DNA of 64,000 nt, from contig NZ_CP109487.1 of NCBI RefSeq assembly GCF_036227605.1, forward strand, positions 8,357,001 through 8,421,000. The letters are read 5' to 3'. Positions 32,870-41,889 of this stretch are shown piece by piece. The DNA is from Streptomyces sp. NBC_01439 (GTDB lineage Bacteria; Actinomycetota; Actinomycetes; Streptomycetales; Streptomycetaceae). A program made the translations under genes and the position numbers. The notes under the pieces were generated by a model. The model worked only from the letters and a program-made list of their open reading frames with translations, had not been told where the DNA came from and ran no database searches. The first letter of the stretch is position 1. Every line of letters starts with the position of its first letter.

Positions 32870-33505
32870 ATGCACGCAGTCCGGGGCCTTCAGGGTTCCC
32901 TCTTCGACCAGGGCGACGAGATCCGGCTCGGCCGCCTCGACGGGATGCGGCGGACCGACCTCGGGGCCGGGGCCTGGGTCGACCACCTGCCCGGCTGGCT
33001 GAGCGGCGCCGACGCGCTCTTCGAGCGGCTGGCCGCCGATGTGCCCTGGTGCGCCGAACGGCGCCAGATGTACGAGCGGGAGGTGGAGGTGCCCCGGCTG
33101 CTGGCCTTCTACGCCGCGGACGAGCCCCTGCCCCATCCCTCGCTGACGGAGGCCCGCGAGGTGCTGACCGGTCACTACGCCACCGAGCTCGGCGAGCCCT
33201 TCACCACCGCGGGTCTGTGTTTGTACCGGGACGGTCGCGACAGCGTCGCCTGGCACGGCGACCGGACCGGCCGATCTCGGGTCGAGGACACCATGGTGGC
33301 CATCGTCTCCGTCGGCGACCCGCGCGACCTCGCCTTCCGCCCCCGCGACGGCGGTGCCACCCTGCTGCGACTGCCCCTGGGCCACGGCGACCTCGTGGTC
33401 ATGGGCGGCTCCTGTCAGCGGACCATGGAGCACGCCGTGCCCAAGTCGGCGCGGGCCGTCGGCCCCCGCATCAGCATCCAGTTCCGTCCCCACGGCGTCC
33501 GCTGA
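32870..33505 (+). CDS. AlkB-type 2-oxoglutarate/Fe(II) dioxygenase
   Basis: A 211-residue AlkB homologue that removes alkyl lesions from DNA or RNA by oxidation. The iron ligands are HGD in VAWHGDRTGR and the distal His in TMEHAVPK; the oxoglutarate-binding Arg pair lies in GPRISIQFR. The loop YRDGRDSVAWH is typical of bacterial AlkB. It starts 54 bp after the MFS gene behind that gene's hairpin, so it likely has its own promoter; no clear ribosome site precedes the ATG. Confidence 0.94.
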   Translation: MHAVRGLQGSLFDQGDEIRLGRLDGMRRTDLGAGAWVDHLPGWLSGADALFERLAADVPWCAERRQMYEREVEVPRLLAFYAADEPLPHPSLTEAREVLTGHYATELGEPFTTAGLCLYRDGRDSVAWHGDRTGRSRVEDTMVAIVSVGDPRDLAFRPRDGGATLLRLPLGHGDLVVMGGSCQRTMEHAVPKSARAVGPRISIQFRPHGVR

Positions 33506-33514
33506 CCCCTCGGC

Positions 33515-33808
33515 TCAGACGGCGCCGGGCTCCTTCGGGGAGCGGACGGCCGCGGCTGCCGCGTGCAGCGAGCGCAGGGCCAGCAGCAGGATCCCGATGT
33601 CGTCCAAGTACACCGGGTCCGGGATGAGGTCCACCGGCGAGACGGTGTAGATCACCGCGGCCCAGAACAAGGCCTTGTCGTGCAGCGGGATCCCCGCATC
33701 GACCAGCAGCCGCCGGGCCGCGAAGACCCGTACGAGCAGAACGGCCGCGGCGATCGCGAGTCCCACCGCGATCACCGTGCCCAGGGCGAGCCAGACCTTT
33801 CCGTCCAT
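33515..33808 (-). CDS. DUF1232 (YkvA-like) membrane protein
   Basis: A 97-residue protein. One N-terminal transmembrane helix is followed by the DUF1232 motif PLHDKALFWAAVIYTVSPVDLIPD and a short second hydrophobic stretch. Function of the family is unknown. It is convergent with alkB (9 bp). Start choice is open: ATG 33808 and in-frame ATG 33841 both fall on the arms of an 11-bp inverted repeat. Confidence 0.85.
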   Translation of the reverse strand: MDGKVWLALGTVIAVGLAIAAAVLLVRVFAARRLLVDAGIPLHDKALFWAAVIYTVSPVDLIPDPVYLDDIGILLLALRSLHAAAAAVRSPKEPGAV

Positions 33809-33842
33809 GGCGGCCCTATACCCCCGATATCGGGCCGCCATG
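33806..33842. promoter_or_regulatory. 11-bp inverted repeat over the DUF1232 start
   Basis: Arms CATGGCGGCCC (33806-33816) and GGGCCGCCATG (33832-33842), 15-bp centre with TATA-like sequence. Each arm contains a possible start codon. It may be an operator or an mRNA hairpin hiding the start. Confidence 0.5.
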
Positions 33843-33884
33843 CATGGGCGGTGGCCGCCCCGCCCGGACAGTGGCCGGATCCGT

Positions 33885-34349
33885 TCAGGCGTCCTGGCCG
33901 CGCAGTCGGCGGCCGACCTCGCCCAGCCCGTCGGCGAGCGCCTCGAGCTGCTCGCGGGTGAGGACGTCGACGAGCACCTCCCGGACGGTCGCCACGTGCC
34001 CGGGGGCGGCCTCCTCCAGCTTGGCGCGGCCGGCGTCGGTGAGGACGGCGAAGACGCCGCGCACGTCGGAGGGGCAGCTGCGGCGGCGGACCAGGCCGGC
34101 CTTCTCCATCTGCGTGACCTGGTAGGTCAGCCCGCTCTTGGAGTTGATCAGGCCGTTGGCGAGCTCGGTCATCCGCAGCTCGCGCCCGGGTGCCGCGGCG
34201 AGCCGTACGAGGATCTCGTACTGGGGGTGCGAGAGCCCGGCGTCGTCCTTGAGCTGTTGGTCGAGACGGCGGTTCACCAGGGCCGATGCGGCGAGGAAGC
34301 CGCTCCAGGCGCGCATCTCGCGGTCGTCCAGCCATCTCGGTTCAGCCAT
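33885..34349 (-). CDS. MarR family regulator
   Basis: A 154-residue winged-helix repressor (HPQYEILVRLAAAPGREL, then the HTH NGLINSKSGLTYQVTQMEKAGLV and basic wing). It is divergent from a DoxX gene, and two near-identical AATT-centred boxes between them are typical MarR operators. Ligand is likely a phenolic or oxidant. The ATG is 19 bp inside the first box. Confidence 0.94.
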   Translation of the reverse strand: MAEPRWLDDREMRAWSGFLAASALVNRRLDQQLKDDAGLSHPQYEILVRLAAAPGRELRMTELANGLINSKSGLTYQVTQMEKAGLVRRRSCPSDVRGVFAVLTDAGRAKLEEAAPGHVATVREVLVDVLTREQLEALADGLGEVGRRLRGQDA

Positions 34350-34367
34350 GGCCCCAGACTACACGGG

Positions 34368-34422
34368 TTGTTCCAATTTGAATCAATGGTTAGGGTCGGG
34401 GCCTAGCGGTTCGAATTTGAAC
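34368..34422. promoter_or_regulatory. Two MarR-type operator boxes
   Basis: TTGTTCCAATTTGAATCAA (34368-34386) and GTTCGAATTTGAAC (34409-34422) share the core GTTCnAATTTGAA, lie 38 bp apart, and cover the divergent promoters of the MarR and DoxX genes. Confidence 0.75.
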
Positions 34423-34470
34423 AACTCTTCCCTGCCTCCCACCGGGCCGCCCGACCGGAAGGACCCCCCG

Positions 34471-35034
34471 ATGACCACCCCCTCCGTCACCGCGACGAAG
34501 CCGCGGGCCGCCGCGCCGGCCGCACACCCCGAGATCTCCGCCCCCTCCACCCCGGGCCACGACACCGGCCTGCTCCTCCTGCGCCTGGTCCTCGGCCTGA
34601 CCATGGCGGCGCACGGATCGCAGAAGCTCTTCGGCTGGTTCGGGGGCGGCGGCATCAGTGGTACCGGCCAGTTCTTCACCGCCAGCGGCTACCCCGCGGG
34701 TGACGCCATGGCGGTCCTCGCCGGCCTCACCGAGACCCTCGGCGGGCTCGGCCTCGCCCTCGGACTGCTCACCCCGCTCGCCGGGGCCGCCGTCGTCGGC
34801 ACCCTCATCAACGCGATCGCCGTCCACGGCGCCGGCGCCTTCTTCGCCCCGGAGGGCATCGAGTACGAGCTGCTGCTGACCGTGGGCGCCGCGGCCCTCG
34901 CCCTCACCGGCCCGGGACGGTACGCCGTCGACCGCTTCCTGCCCGTCCTGCGGAGCCACCGCCTCGCGCACGGCGCCCTCGCTCTCGCCCTCGGTGTGGT
35001 CCTCGCCGTCGTACTGCTCCTCGTCCGCGACTAA
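34471..35034 (+). CDS. DoxX family membrane protein
   Basis: A 187-residue protein with four to five helices and the DoxX opening LLLLRLVLGLTMAAHGSQKLFGWFGG. DoxX proteins contribute to quinone-linked redox or thiol stress resistance. GGAAGGA at 7 nt precedes the ATG at 34471. The N-terminal 30 residues are Ala/Pro-rich and cytoplasmic. It is almost certainly repressed by the divergent MarR protein through the two boxes in between. Confidence 0.92.
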   Translation: MTTPSVTATKPRAAAPAAHPEISAPSTPGHDTGLLLLRLVLGLTMAAHGSQKLFGWFGGGGISGTGQFFTASGYPAGDAMAVLAGLTETLGGLGLALGLLTPLAGAAVVGTLINAIAVHGAGAFFAPEGIEYELLLTVGAAALALTGPGRYAVDRFLPVLRSHRLAHGALALALGVVLAVVLLLVRD

Positions 35035-35176
35035 CGCGACTGAGCCGTCGAGCGCGACCGTCCACCGATGGCGACCGGCCATGTGGATTTGCGCCAACTC
35101 TCTTTGACTCCAAGCGGCTTGCTGCTGTGCTCACCTATGTTCTACGGGGCACATCAGTTCGCCCCAGGAGGTCAGA

Positions 35177-37732
35177 TTGCAGTCCAGGCGCTTCCTCGCC
35201 CTTCACCGCGCGATACGCCGCTCCCACCTGCTCATCGCTCTCGGCCTCGGCTCCCTGTTGATCGGCCTGACCCCGTGGTTCGTGGTCACGAGCACGGCAG
35301 CAGCCGGCCGCGCACCGGCACCCCGTCCCGCGTCCGTGCCCTTCGATCAGCAGACGGCGAAACAATCGCCGCACCACGGCATCGTCCCCGCGAACGCGAT
35401 GGAGCCGACGGCTCCGGTCCTCGACCGGACCGGATGGACGGCCACGGCGAGCGACGAGGAGACGGGCGCCGAGAACGGCCGCGCGGCCAACGTCCTCGAC
35501 GGGAACACCGCCACCATGTGGCACAGCAAGTGGGCTCCCACCCCCACCCCGCTGCCGCACGTCATCACCGTGGACATGCACCGCACCGAGGTCGTCTCCG
35601 CCCTCGTCTACCGTCCCCGGACCAACGGTCCCAACGGGCGCGTCGGTGAGTACAGCATCAGCCTCAGCACCGACGGGCTGAACTGGGCGACGCCGGTCGC
35701 CACCGGCACGCTCGCGGACGACGCGAGCACCAAGACCCTCGGATTCGCCCCCCAGGGCGCCCGGTTCGTCCGGCTGACCGCGCTCAGCGAGGCGGGCGGC
35801 CGCGGACCCTGGTCCTCCGCCGCCGAGATCGACCTGCTGGGCGACCCCGGCACCCCGGCGGCCACCATCGACCTGTCCCGCGCCGGATGGACGGCCACGG
35901 CGAGCGACGAGGAGACGGGCAGCGAGAACGGCCGCGCGGCCAACGTGCTGGACGGCAAGGACAACACCATCTGGCACAGCAAGTACGCACCCACTCCCAC
36001 CCCGCTGCCGCACAGCATCACCATCGACATGCACCGCACCGAGGTCGTCTCCGCCCTCGTCTACCACCCCCGCTCCACCGGGCCCAACGGGCGCGCGGGT
36101 GCGTACGCCATCGCCACCAGCGCCGACGGCGTCACCTTCGGCACACCGGTGGCCGTGGGCACCTGGCGGGACGACGACACCGTCAAGACCGCCACCTTCA
36201 CCCGCGCCGCATCCGCCCGTTTCGTCCGGCTGACCGTGACCAGCGAGGCGGGCGGCCGCGGACCGTGGACCTCCGCGGGCGAGATCCGCCTGAGCGGTCC
36301 GGCCAGCCCGGCCGTCCACGGCTCCTGGGGCAAGATCACCGGCTTCCCGCTGGTGCCGGTGGCGACCGCCGCCCTGCCCGGCGACAAGCTCCTGGCCTGG
36401 TCCGCGTACGCCGTCGACCGCTTCGGCGGCAGCAACGGCTACACGCAGACCGCGATCTTGGACCTGAAGACCGGCAAGGTCACCCAGCGCCGCATCGACA
36501 ACACCGGACACGACATGTTCTGTCCCGGCATCGCCATGCTCGCCGACGGCCGGGTGCTGGTCACCGGCGGCAGCAACGCGGAGAAGGCGAGCATCTACGA
36601 CCCGGCCACCGACAACTGGTCCGCGACCACGAGCATGAACATAGCCCGCGGCTACCAGGCCATGACCCTGCTCTCCACCGGCGAGGCCTTCGTCCTCGGC
36701 GGGTCCTGGAGCGGAGCCACGGGCACCGACAAGGCCGGTGAGGTCTGGTCCCCGGACACCCGTACCTGGCGCACCCTGCCCGGCGTCCCCGCCGCCCCGG
36801 CGCTCACGGCCGACCCGGCCGGACCCTACCGCGCCGACAACCACATGTGGCTGCACGCCACTTCGGGCGGCAAGGTGCTGCAACTGGGCCCGAGCAAGCA
36901 GATGAACTGGATCTCCACGACTGGGCAGGGCTCCACCACCTCCGCCGGCACCCGGGCCGACAGCCCGGACGCCATGACCGGCAACGCCGTCGCCTACGAC
37001 ATCGGCAAACTGCTCACCCTGGGCGGCTCGCCCGCCTACCAGGACACCCCCGCCACCCAGCGCGCCTACACCGTGGGCATCTCGGGCAGCCAGGTCCAGG
37101 CCGCCCGCACGGGCGACATGGAGCACGCCCGGGCCTTCAGCAACAGCGTGGTACTGCCCGACGGCAAGGTGGCCGTCTTCGGCGGTCAGGCCTATCCGGT
37201 GCCGTTCAGCGACGCCACTTCCGTCCTGACCCCCGAACTGTGGGACCCGGCGACCGGCGCCTTCACCCCGCTCGCCACCATGGCCGTTCCGCGCAACTAC
37301 CACAGCGTGGCCAACCTGCTGCCCGACGGACGGATCTTCTCCGGTGGCGGCGGCCTGTGCGGCGACTGCGCGACCAACCACGCCGACGGGGCGATCTTCA
37401 CCCCGCCGTACCTGCTCAACGCGGACGGATCGCCGAAGCCGCGGCCCGCCATCACCGCGGGCGTGCCCCCCAGGGCGGCCCCCGGTGCTTCGCTCACGGT
37501 GAGCACCCAGGGCTCGGTGGCGTCCTTCGTCCTGATGCGGGCCGCAGCCGCGACCCACTCCACCGACAACGACCAGCGCCGGGTTCCCGTGGTGTCCACC
37601 GCCGCGGGAGGCGGCAGGTACACGGTGTCCGTACCCGCCGACACCGGTGTGGTCCTGCCGGGGACCTACATGCTCTTCGCCCTCGACGCCCAGGGCGTAC
37701 CGAGCATCGGTCAGTTCGTCACGATCTCCTGA
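35177..37732 (+). CDS. Secreted galactose oxidase-like copper radical oxidase with two discoidin domains
   Basis: An 851-residue exported enzyme. A Sec signal occupies about residues 1-45. Two F5/8 type C (discoidin/CBM32) sugar-binding domains follow (80-220 and 235-375), nearly identical at TGWTATASDEETG, then a seven-bladed kelch domain and a C-terminal DUF1929 Ig-like domain. The radical-copper site is intact: Cys449 and Tyr493 for the thioether cross-link, Tyr708, His709 and His794 as copper ligands. It should oxidise primary alcohols of galactose or similar sugars to aldehydes with release of hydrogen peroxide. The start is TTG, which is supported by GGAGG at 6 nt. A hairpin terminator follows. 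Confidence 0.93.
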   Translation: MQSRRFLALHRAIRRSHLLIALGLGSLLIGLTPWFVVTSTAAAGRAPAPRPASVPFDQQTAKQSPHHGIVPANAMEPTAPVLDRTGWTATASDEETGAENGRAANVLDGNTATMWHSKWAPTPTPLPHVITVDMHRTEVVSALVYRPRTNGPNGRVGEYSISLSTDGLNWATPVATGTLADDASTKTLGFAPQGARFVRLTALSEAGGRGPWSSAAEIDLLGDPGTPAATIDLSRAGWTATASDEETGSENGRAANVLDGKDNTIWHSKYAPTPTPLPHSITIDMHRTEVVSALVYHPRSTGPNGRAGAYAIATSADGVTFGTPVAVGTWRDDDTVKTATFTRAASARFVRLTVTSEAGGRGPWTSAGEIRLSGPASPAVHGSWGKITGFPLVPVATAALPGDKLLAWSAYAVDRFGGSNGYTQTAILDLKTGKVTQRRIDNTGHDMFCPGIAMLADGRVLVTGGSNAEKASIYDPATDNWSATTSMNIARGYQAMTLLSTGEAFVLGGSWSGATGTDKAGEVWSPDTRTWRTLPGVPAAPALTADPAGPYRADNHMWLHATSGGKVLQLGPSKQMNWISTTGQGSTTSAGTRADSPDAMTGNAVAYDIGKLLTLGGSPAYQDTPATQRAYTVGISGSQVQAARTGDMEHARAFSNSVVLPDGKVAVFGGQAYPVPFSDATSVLTPELWDPATGAFTPLATMAVPRNYHSVANLLPDGRIFSGGGGLCGDCATNHADGAIFTPPYLLNADGSPKPRPAITAGVPPRAAPGASLTVSTQGSVASFVLMRAAAATHSTDNDQRRVPVVSTAAGGGRYTVSVPADTGVVLPGTYMLFALDAQGVPSIGQFVTIS

Positions 37733-37756
37733 TACCGACCCCGACCCCATGAGCGG

Positions 37757-37788
37757 TGTCCGGGGCCTGAGCTGATTGGCCCCGGACA
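37757..37788 (+). terminator. Hairpin terminator after the galactose oxidase gene
   Basis: A perfect 11-bp stem (37757-37767 with 37778-37788, arm TGTCCGGGGCC, 10-nt loop), 24 bp past the stop. It excludes the TTG at 37776 as the start of the next gene. Confidence 0.8.
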
Positions 37789-37808
37789 TTCAGGGGAATA
37801 GCGCACAA

Positions 37809-39593
37809 ATGACACAACCCATCGAAGACTACGCACTCATCGGCGACCTGATGACCAGCGCTCTGGTCGGCCGCGACGGGTCCATCGACTGGCTGTGCCT
37901 GCCGCGCTTCGACTCGGCGGCCTGCTTCGCCAAGCTCCTCGGCGAGGAGGAGAACGGCCACTGGCGCATCGCGCCCCTGGACGCGGTTATCGGCGAGCCC
38001 TGCACCCGCCGCGCCTACGTCGACGGCTCGCTGATCCTGGAATCGTACTGGGAGACCGAAACCGGGACCGTCAAGGTCACCGACTTCATGCCCCAGCGCG
38101 AGGTCGCCCCGGACGTCATCCGCATCGTCGAGGGCATCAGCGGAACGGTCAGGATGCGCAGCACCCTGCGCCTGCGCTTCGACTACGGCCACGTCGTGCC
38201 CTGGGTGCGCCGCAGCGACGGTGACCGGGTCGCCATCGCCGGGCCCGACTCCGCCTGGTTCCGCAGCGAACCCCCGGTCCGCACCTGGGGCGAGGCGAAC
38301 AGCACCTGCTCCCAGTTCCCGGTCACGGCCGGCCGACGCGTCGCCTTCGTACTGACCTGGCACCCCTCGCACCGGCCGCGCCCCGAGCCCTGCGACCCCT
38401 TCGAAGCGCTGGAGCAGAGCCGCGCCGACTGGCGGGAATGGGCCTCGCAATGCTGCTACGAGGGCCCCTACCAGGAGGCGGTCACCCGCTCCCTGGTCAC
38501 CCTCAAGGCCCTCACCTACGCCCCGACCGGAGGCATCGCCGCCGCGGCCACCACCTCCCTCCCCGAGGAACTCGGCGGCGTCCGCAACTGGGACTACCGC
38601 TACTGCTGGCTCCGGGACTCCACCCTCACCCTCGGCTCGCTCCTGTCCACCGGCTTCCTCGACGAGGCCCGCGCCTGGCGCGAGTGGCTGCTGCGCGCGG
38701 TCGCGGGCGACCCCGCCGACCTCCAGATCATGTACGGGATCGGCGGCGAGCGGCGGATCCCCGAGAGCGAACTGCCCTGGCTGCGCGGCTACGCCTCCTC
38801 CGCCCCGGTCCGCGTCGGGAACGCGGCCGTCGACCAACTCCAGCTGGACGTGTACGGGGAGGTCATCGACTCCCTGTACCTGGCCCGGTCCGCCGGGCTG
38901 CCCTCCGAACGCCACGCCTGGCGGATCCAGCTCGCGCTGCTCGACTTCCTCGAACGCAACTGGCACCGGCCCGACGAGGGCCTGTGGGAGGTCCGCGGCC
39001 CCCGCCGCCACTTCGTGCACTCCAAGGTGATGGCGTGGGTAGCCGCCGATCGCGCCGTACGCACGCTGGAGAGCGACCCCTCCCTGGACGGGGACGTGGA
39101 ACGCTGGCGGGCCATGCGCGACGAGGTGCACCGCGACGTGTGCGACAAGGGCTTCGACCCCGAACGGGGCACCTTCACCCAGTACTACGGCTCCGCCGAG
39201 CTGGACGCCGCGACCCTGCTCATCCCCAGGGTCGGGTTCCTGCCCCCCGACGACCCGCGGGTCATCGGCACGGTCGACGCGGTGCGCGCCGAACTCGGCA
39301 GCAGCGGGCTGGTCCGCCGCTACAGCACCGCGGGCTCCACCGTCGACGGGCTGCCCGGGGACGAAGGAGCCTTCCTGGCCTGCTCGTTCTGGCTGACCGA
39401 CGCCCTGCACATGACGGGCCGGCGGGAAGAGGCCCGCGCCCTGTTCGAGCGGCTCCTGTCCGTACGCAACGACGTGGGCCTGCTCGCGGAGGAGTACGAC
39501 CCCCTCGCCGGCCGCCAACTCGGCAACTTCCCACAGGCGTTCAGCCACGTCGGCCTGGTGAACACCGCGCTCACCCTGGCGAGCCCGGACTGA
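37809..39593 (+). CDS. Glycoside hydrolase family 15 protein (glucoamylase/trehalase-like)
   Basis: A 594-residue cytoplasmic GH15 enzyme. The family opening IEDYALIGDLMTSALVGRDG is present, as are the motif NWDYRYCWLRDST, the catalytic acid region DEGLWEVRGPRRHFVHSK, and the C-terminal base region AEEYDPLAGRQLGNFPQAFSH. Members of this intracellular subfamily include mycobacterial and streptomycete trehalases as well as glucoamylases; substrate cannot be decided. The ATG at 37809 fits the family; there is no signal peptide. It is not coupled to the galactose oxidase gene because a hairpin separates them. Confidence 0.93.
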   Translation: MTQPIEDYALIGDLMTSALVGRDGSIDWLCLPRFDSAACFAKLLGEEENGHWRIAPLDAVIGEPCTRRAYVDGSLILESYWETETGTVKVTDFMPQREVAPDVIRIVEGISGTVRMRSTLRLRFDYGHVVPWVRRSDGDRVAIAGPDSAWFRSEPPVRTWGEANSTCSQFPVTAGRRVAFVLTWHPSHRPRPEPCDPFEALEQSRADWREWASQCCYEGPYQEAVTRSLVTLKALTYAPTGGIAAAATTSLPEELGGVRNWDYRYCWLRDSTLTLGSLLSTGFLDEARAWREWLLRAVAGDPADLQIMYGIGGERRIPESELPWLRGYASSAPVRVGNAAVDQLQLDVYGEVIDSLYLARSAGLPSERHAWRIQLALLDFLERNWHRPDEGLWEVRGPRRHFVHSKVMAWVAADRAVRTLESDPSLDGDVERWRAMRDEVHRDVCDKGFDPERGTFTQYYGSAELDAATLLIPRVGFLPPDDPRVIGTVDAVRAELGSSGLVRRYSTAGSTVDGLPGDEGAFLACSFWLTDALHMTGRREEARALFERLLSVRNDVGLLAEEYDPLAGRQLGNFPQAFSHVGLVNTALTLASPD

Positions 39594-39606
39594 CCCGCAC
39601 GACGCC

Positions 39607-41889
39607 CTACGGGTCCCCGCCGGTACGGGAGGCCAGCAGCAGGGCGATGTCGTCCGGCCGGTCGGCGGTGTTGCCCGCCTCGCTGATCAGCCGGTCGGCG
39701 GTCTCGGTCAGCGGGGACGGCCGGGCCTCCTCCAGGGCCGTCCGTAGCCGCTCCACCCCGACGTCGATGTCGAGGCCGGGCTTCTCCACCAGTCCGTCCG
39801 TGTACAGGGCGAGGACCGAGCCTGTGGTCAGCCGCAGCTCCGTGACCGGGTACGAGGCCTCCGGGTCGATGCCGAGCACCACCCCTCCCGCCAGGTCCAG
39901 CACCTCGGTCCGGCCGTCCGGGTGGCGCAGCAACGGCTGGGGGTGCCCGGCCCGGACGGCCGTCACGGAGCCCGACGCCGGGTCCAGCAACATGTAGCAG
40001 CAGCTCGCGAACTGGCCCGGATCCAGGTCGATGAGCAACTGGTTGGTGCCGCTCACCACCTGCTCCGGGGTGCTGCCGCTGAGCGCGAAGGCCCGTACCG
40101 CGCTGCGCAGCTGGCCCATGGTCGCCGCGGCCGCCACACCGTGGCCCTGGACGTCCCCGATGACCAGGGCGAGCAGGCCGGTGCCCGTCTCGACGACGTC
40201 GTACCAGTCGCCGCCGACGTCCATGCCCAGGGTGCCGGGGAGGTAGCGGCCGACGGTGTCCACGTGCTCGCGCACCGGCAGCCGGTGCGGCAGCAGGGCC
40301 GACTGCAGACCGCGGGCGAGTTCCACCTCGCTGTCGTAGCGCCGGGCCCGCGCGAGCGCCTGCGCGATCAGACCGGCCAGCGCCGTGAGCACCGTACGGT
40401 CCTCCGGGCTGAAGCCGCGGGGAGAGTCGAAGCCGAGGATGCACGAGCCGACCGGCCGGCCGGAGGCGATCAGCGGTAGGAACGCGCGGGCGCCGACGTC
40501 GGCGTCCAGCGGAATGCCCGGATAGGCGGCCGCCAGGTGCTGCATCGACTCGAAGAACAGCGGCCGGCCCGTCGTCAGCGTCTCCACGCCCGGCAGTCGG
40601 ACATCGAGGGAGACCCCGTCGAACCGGTCGAGGAAGCCCTGCGGGAAGCCGGTTTCCCAGGCCAGGTGCAGATGCCGCTCGTCCAGCAGGTAGATCGCCA
40701 GCTGGCGGCCGCCGAAGGCCGGCAGCAGCTCCTCGGTGACCACCGCCGACACCTGCCGGGCCGTGACCGCCTCCGTCAGCGCGATGGCGAGGGCCACCGG
40801 CCGGTACAGCGCCGATGCCTCGTCGGCGGACGCGTCGAGGTCCGCGTACGCGTCCATGTCGGCGTCCATGTCCATGTCGGCGGCGTCGTAGTCGGCGTCG
40901 GTGGCGGCGTCGGCGTCCGTGGCGGCCACGTCCGGCCCGGCCCGCGACTCGGGTGCGTAAGCCGGTCTCGCGGACGTGCCCAGCGTCAGGGTCACACCGT
41001 CGGCCGCGGGGTACAGGTCCACCGACAGCCACTGCCCGGGCGCGTGCCGGCCGCTCCGGGCGGGGAAGTGCACCGGCTCGCCGGACATGAAACCGGCCCG
41101 GAAGTGGTCCTCGTAGGCCGGATGTCCGAGCCACGGCAGCGCCTCCCACAGCAGCCTTCCCCGCAGCTGGGGCCCGTCCAGGCCGAGCAGGTCCTCCGCC
41201 GCGGTGTTCACGTAGCCGATCCGGCCCTCCCGGTCCAGGGAGAGCACCGCTTGCGCGAGCCGGTCCGCAGCCCTGCGGGCGCCCTCGGCCCCGGCCTCGG
41301 GCGGTGGCGCCGGCACGCCGACCGGGTCGCCCTCCCACAGCGTCCGCGCCCCGGCCGCCGCGAGCGAGGCGAGGTCGGCGGCCAGCTGCTCCGCGGCCCC
41401 TCGCAGCCGCTCGCGGTCCGGGGTCCCGACCGGGATCCCCGGGGTCGCCTCGCGCAGCACCACCAGCACGCCGAACCGTTCCGTCCCGGCGGTCACCGGC
41501 TCGTACAGCGAGCCGAAGGGGAACGGCAGCCCGGCCGTCAGCTGCGGAAAGCGGCGCATGGCCGACTCCGCGTCGGGCAGGTGGACGGCCTGCCCCGACC
41601 GGTAGGCCTCGGCGACCGGGTACGGGCGGTTCACCTGCATCCGCCACCAGGGCCGGAACAGCTGCAGCGGCAACCCGGTGAACACGGCCATCAGGAGCAG
41701 GCCGGTGGTGGGCGAGCGCAGGTAGACGCCGGCCGCGTACCCACCGACGGCCTCCATCGCGTTCACGGCGGCCCGTGCGAGCACCTGGGCCGTCGCATCA
41801 GGGGCATCCGTGGTGTCAGGCGCGGCGCCGGCGTCGTCCGCTCTGGCCATCACACAGTCAGGATGCGCCCTCGGCCGTGGCTCGTGCAT
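39607..41889 (-). CDS. GAF/PAS-PP2C (SpoIIE-type) phosphatase
   Basis: A 760-residue regulator. It has an N-terminal GAF-like domain (about 30-180), a PAS domain (210-310), an unusual Asp/Ala/Met-rich linker (315-360), a GAF domain (370-525), and a PP2C domain (535-755) with GGDWYD, IGDVQGHG and a final DDIALLL. It should dephosphorylate an anti-anti-sigma factor. It lacks the HATPase domain seen in the protein at 12963. The GGGAA upstream of ATG 41889 supports that start, which overlaps the upstream MFS gene by 32 bp; ATG 41850 is a less supported alternative. Convergent with the GH15 gene. Confidence 0.92.
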   Translation of the reverse strand: MHEPRPRAHPDCVMARADDAGAAPDTTDAPDATAQVLARAAVNAMEAVGGYAAGVYLRSPTTGLLLMAVFTGLPLQLFRPWWRMQVNRPYPVAEAYRSGQAVHLPDAESAMRRFPQLTAGLPFPFGSLYEPVTAGTERFGVLVVLREATPGIPVGTPDRERLRGAAEQLAADLASLAAAGARTLWEGDPVGVPAPPPEAGAEGARRAADRLAQAVLSLDREGRIGYVNTAAEDLLGLDGPQLRGRLLWEALPWLGHPAYEDHFRAGFMSGEPVHFPARSGRHAPGQWLSVDLYPAADGVTLTLGTSARPAYAPESRAGPDVAATDADAATDADYDAADMDMDADMDAYADLDASADEASALYRPVALAIALTEAVTARQVSAVVTEELLPAFGGRQLAIYLLDERHLHLAWETGFPQGFLDRFDGVSLDVRLPGVETLTTGRPLFFESMQHLAAAYPGIPLDADVGARAFLPLIASGRPVGSCILGFDSPRGFSPEDRTVLTALAGLIAQALARARRYDSEVELARGLQSALLPHRLPVREHVDTVGRYLPGTLGMDVGGDWYDVVETGTGLLALVIGDVQGHGVAAAATMGQLRSAVRAFALSGSTPEQVVSGTNQLLIDLDPGQFASCCYMLLDPASGSVTAVRAGHPQPLLRHPDGRTEVLDLAGGVVLGIDPEASYPVTELRLTTGSVLALYTDGLVEKPGLDIDVGVERLRTALEEARPSPLTETADRLISEAGNTADRPDDIALLLASRTGGDP

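Noticed and set aside
37776..37808. TTG at 37776 as start of the GH15 gene
   Set aside because: It lies inside the hairpin terminator of the preceding gene, and the family start is the ATG at 37809.
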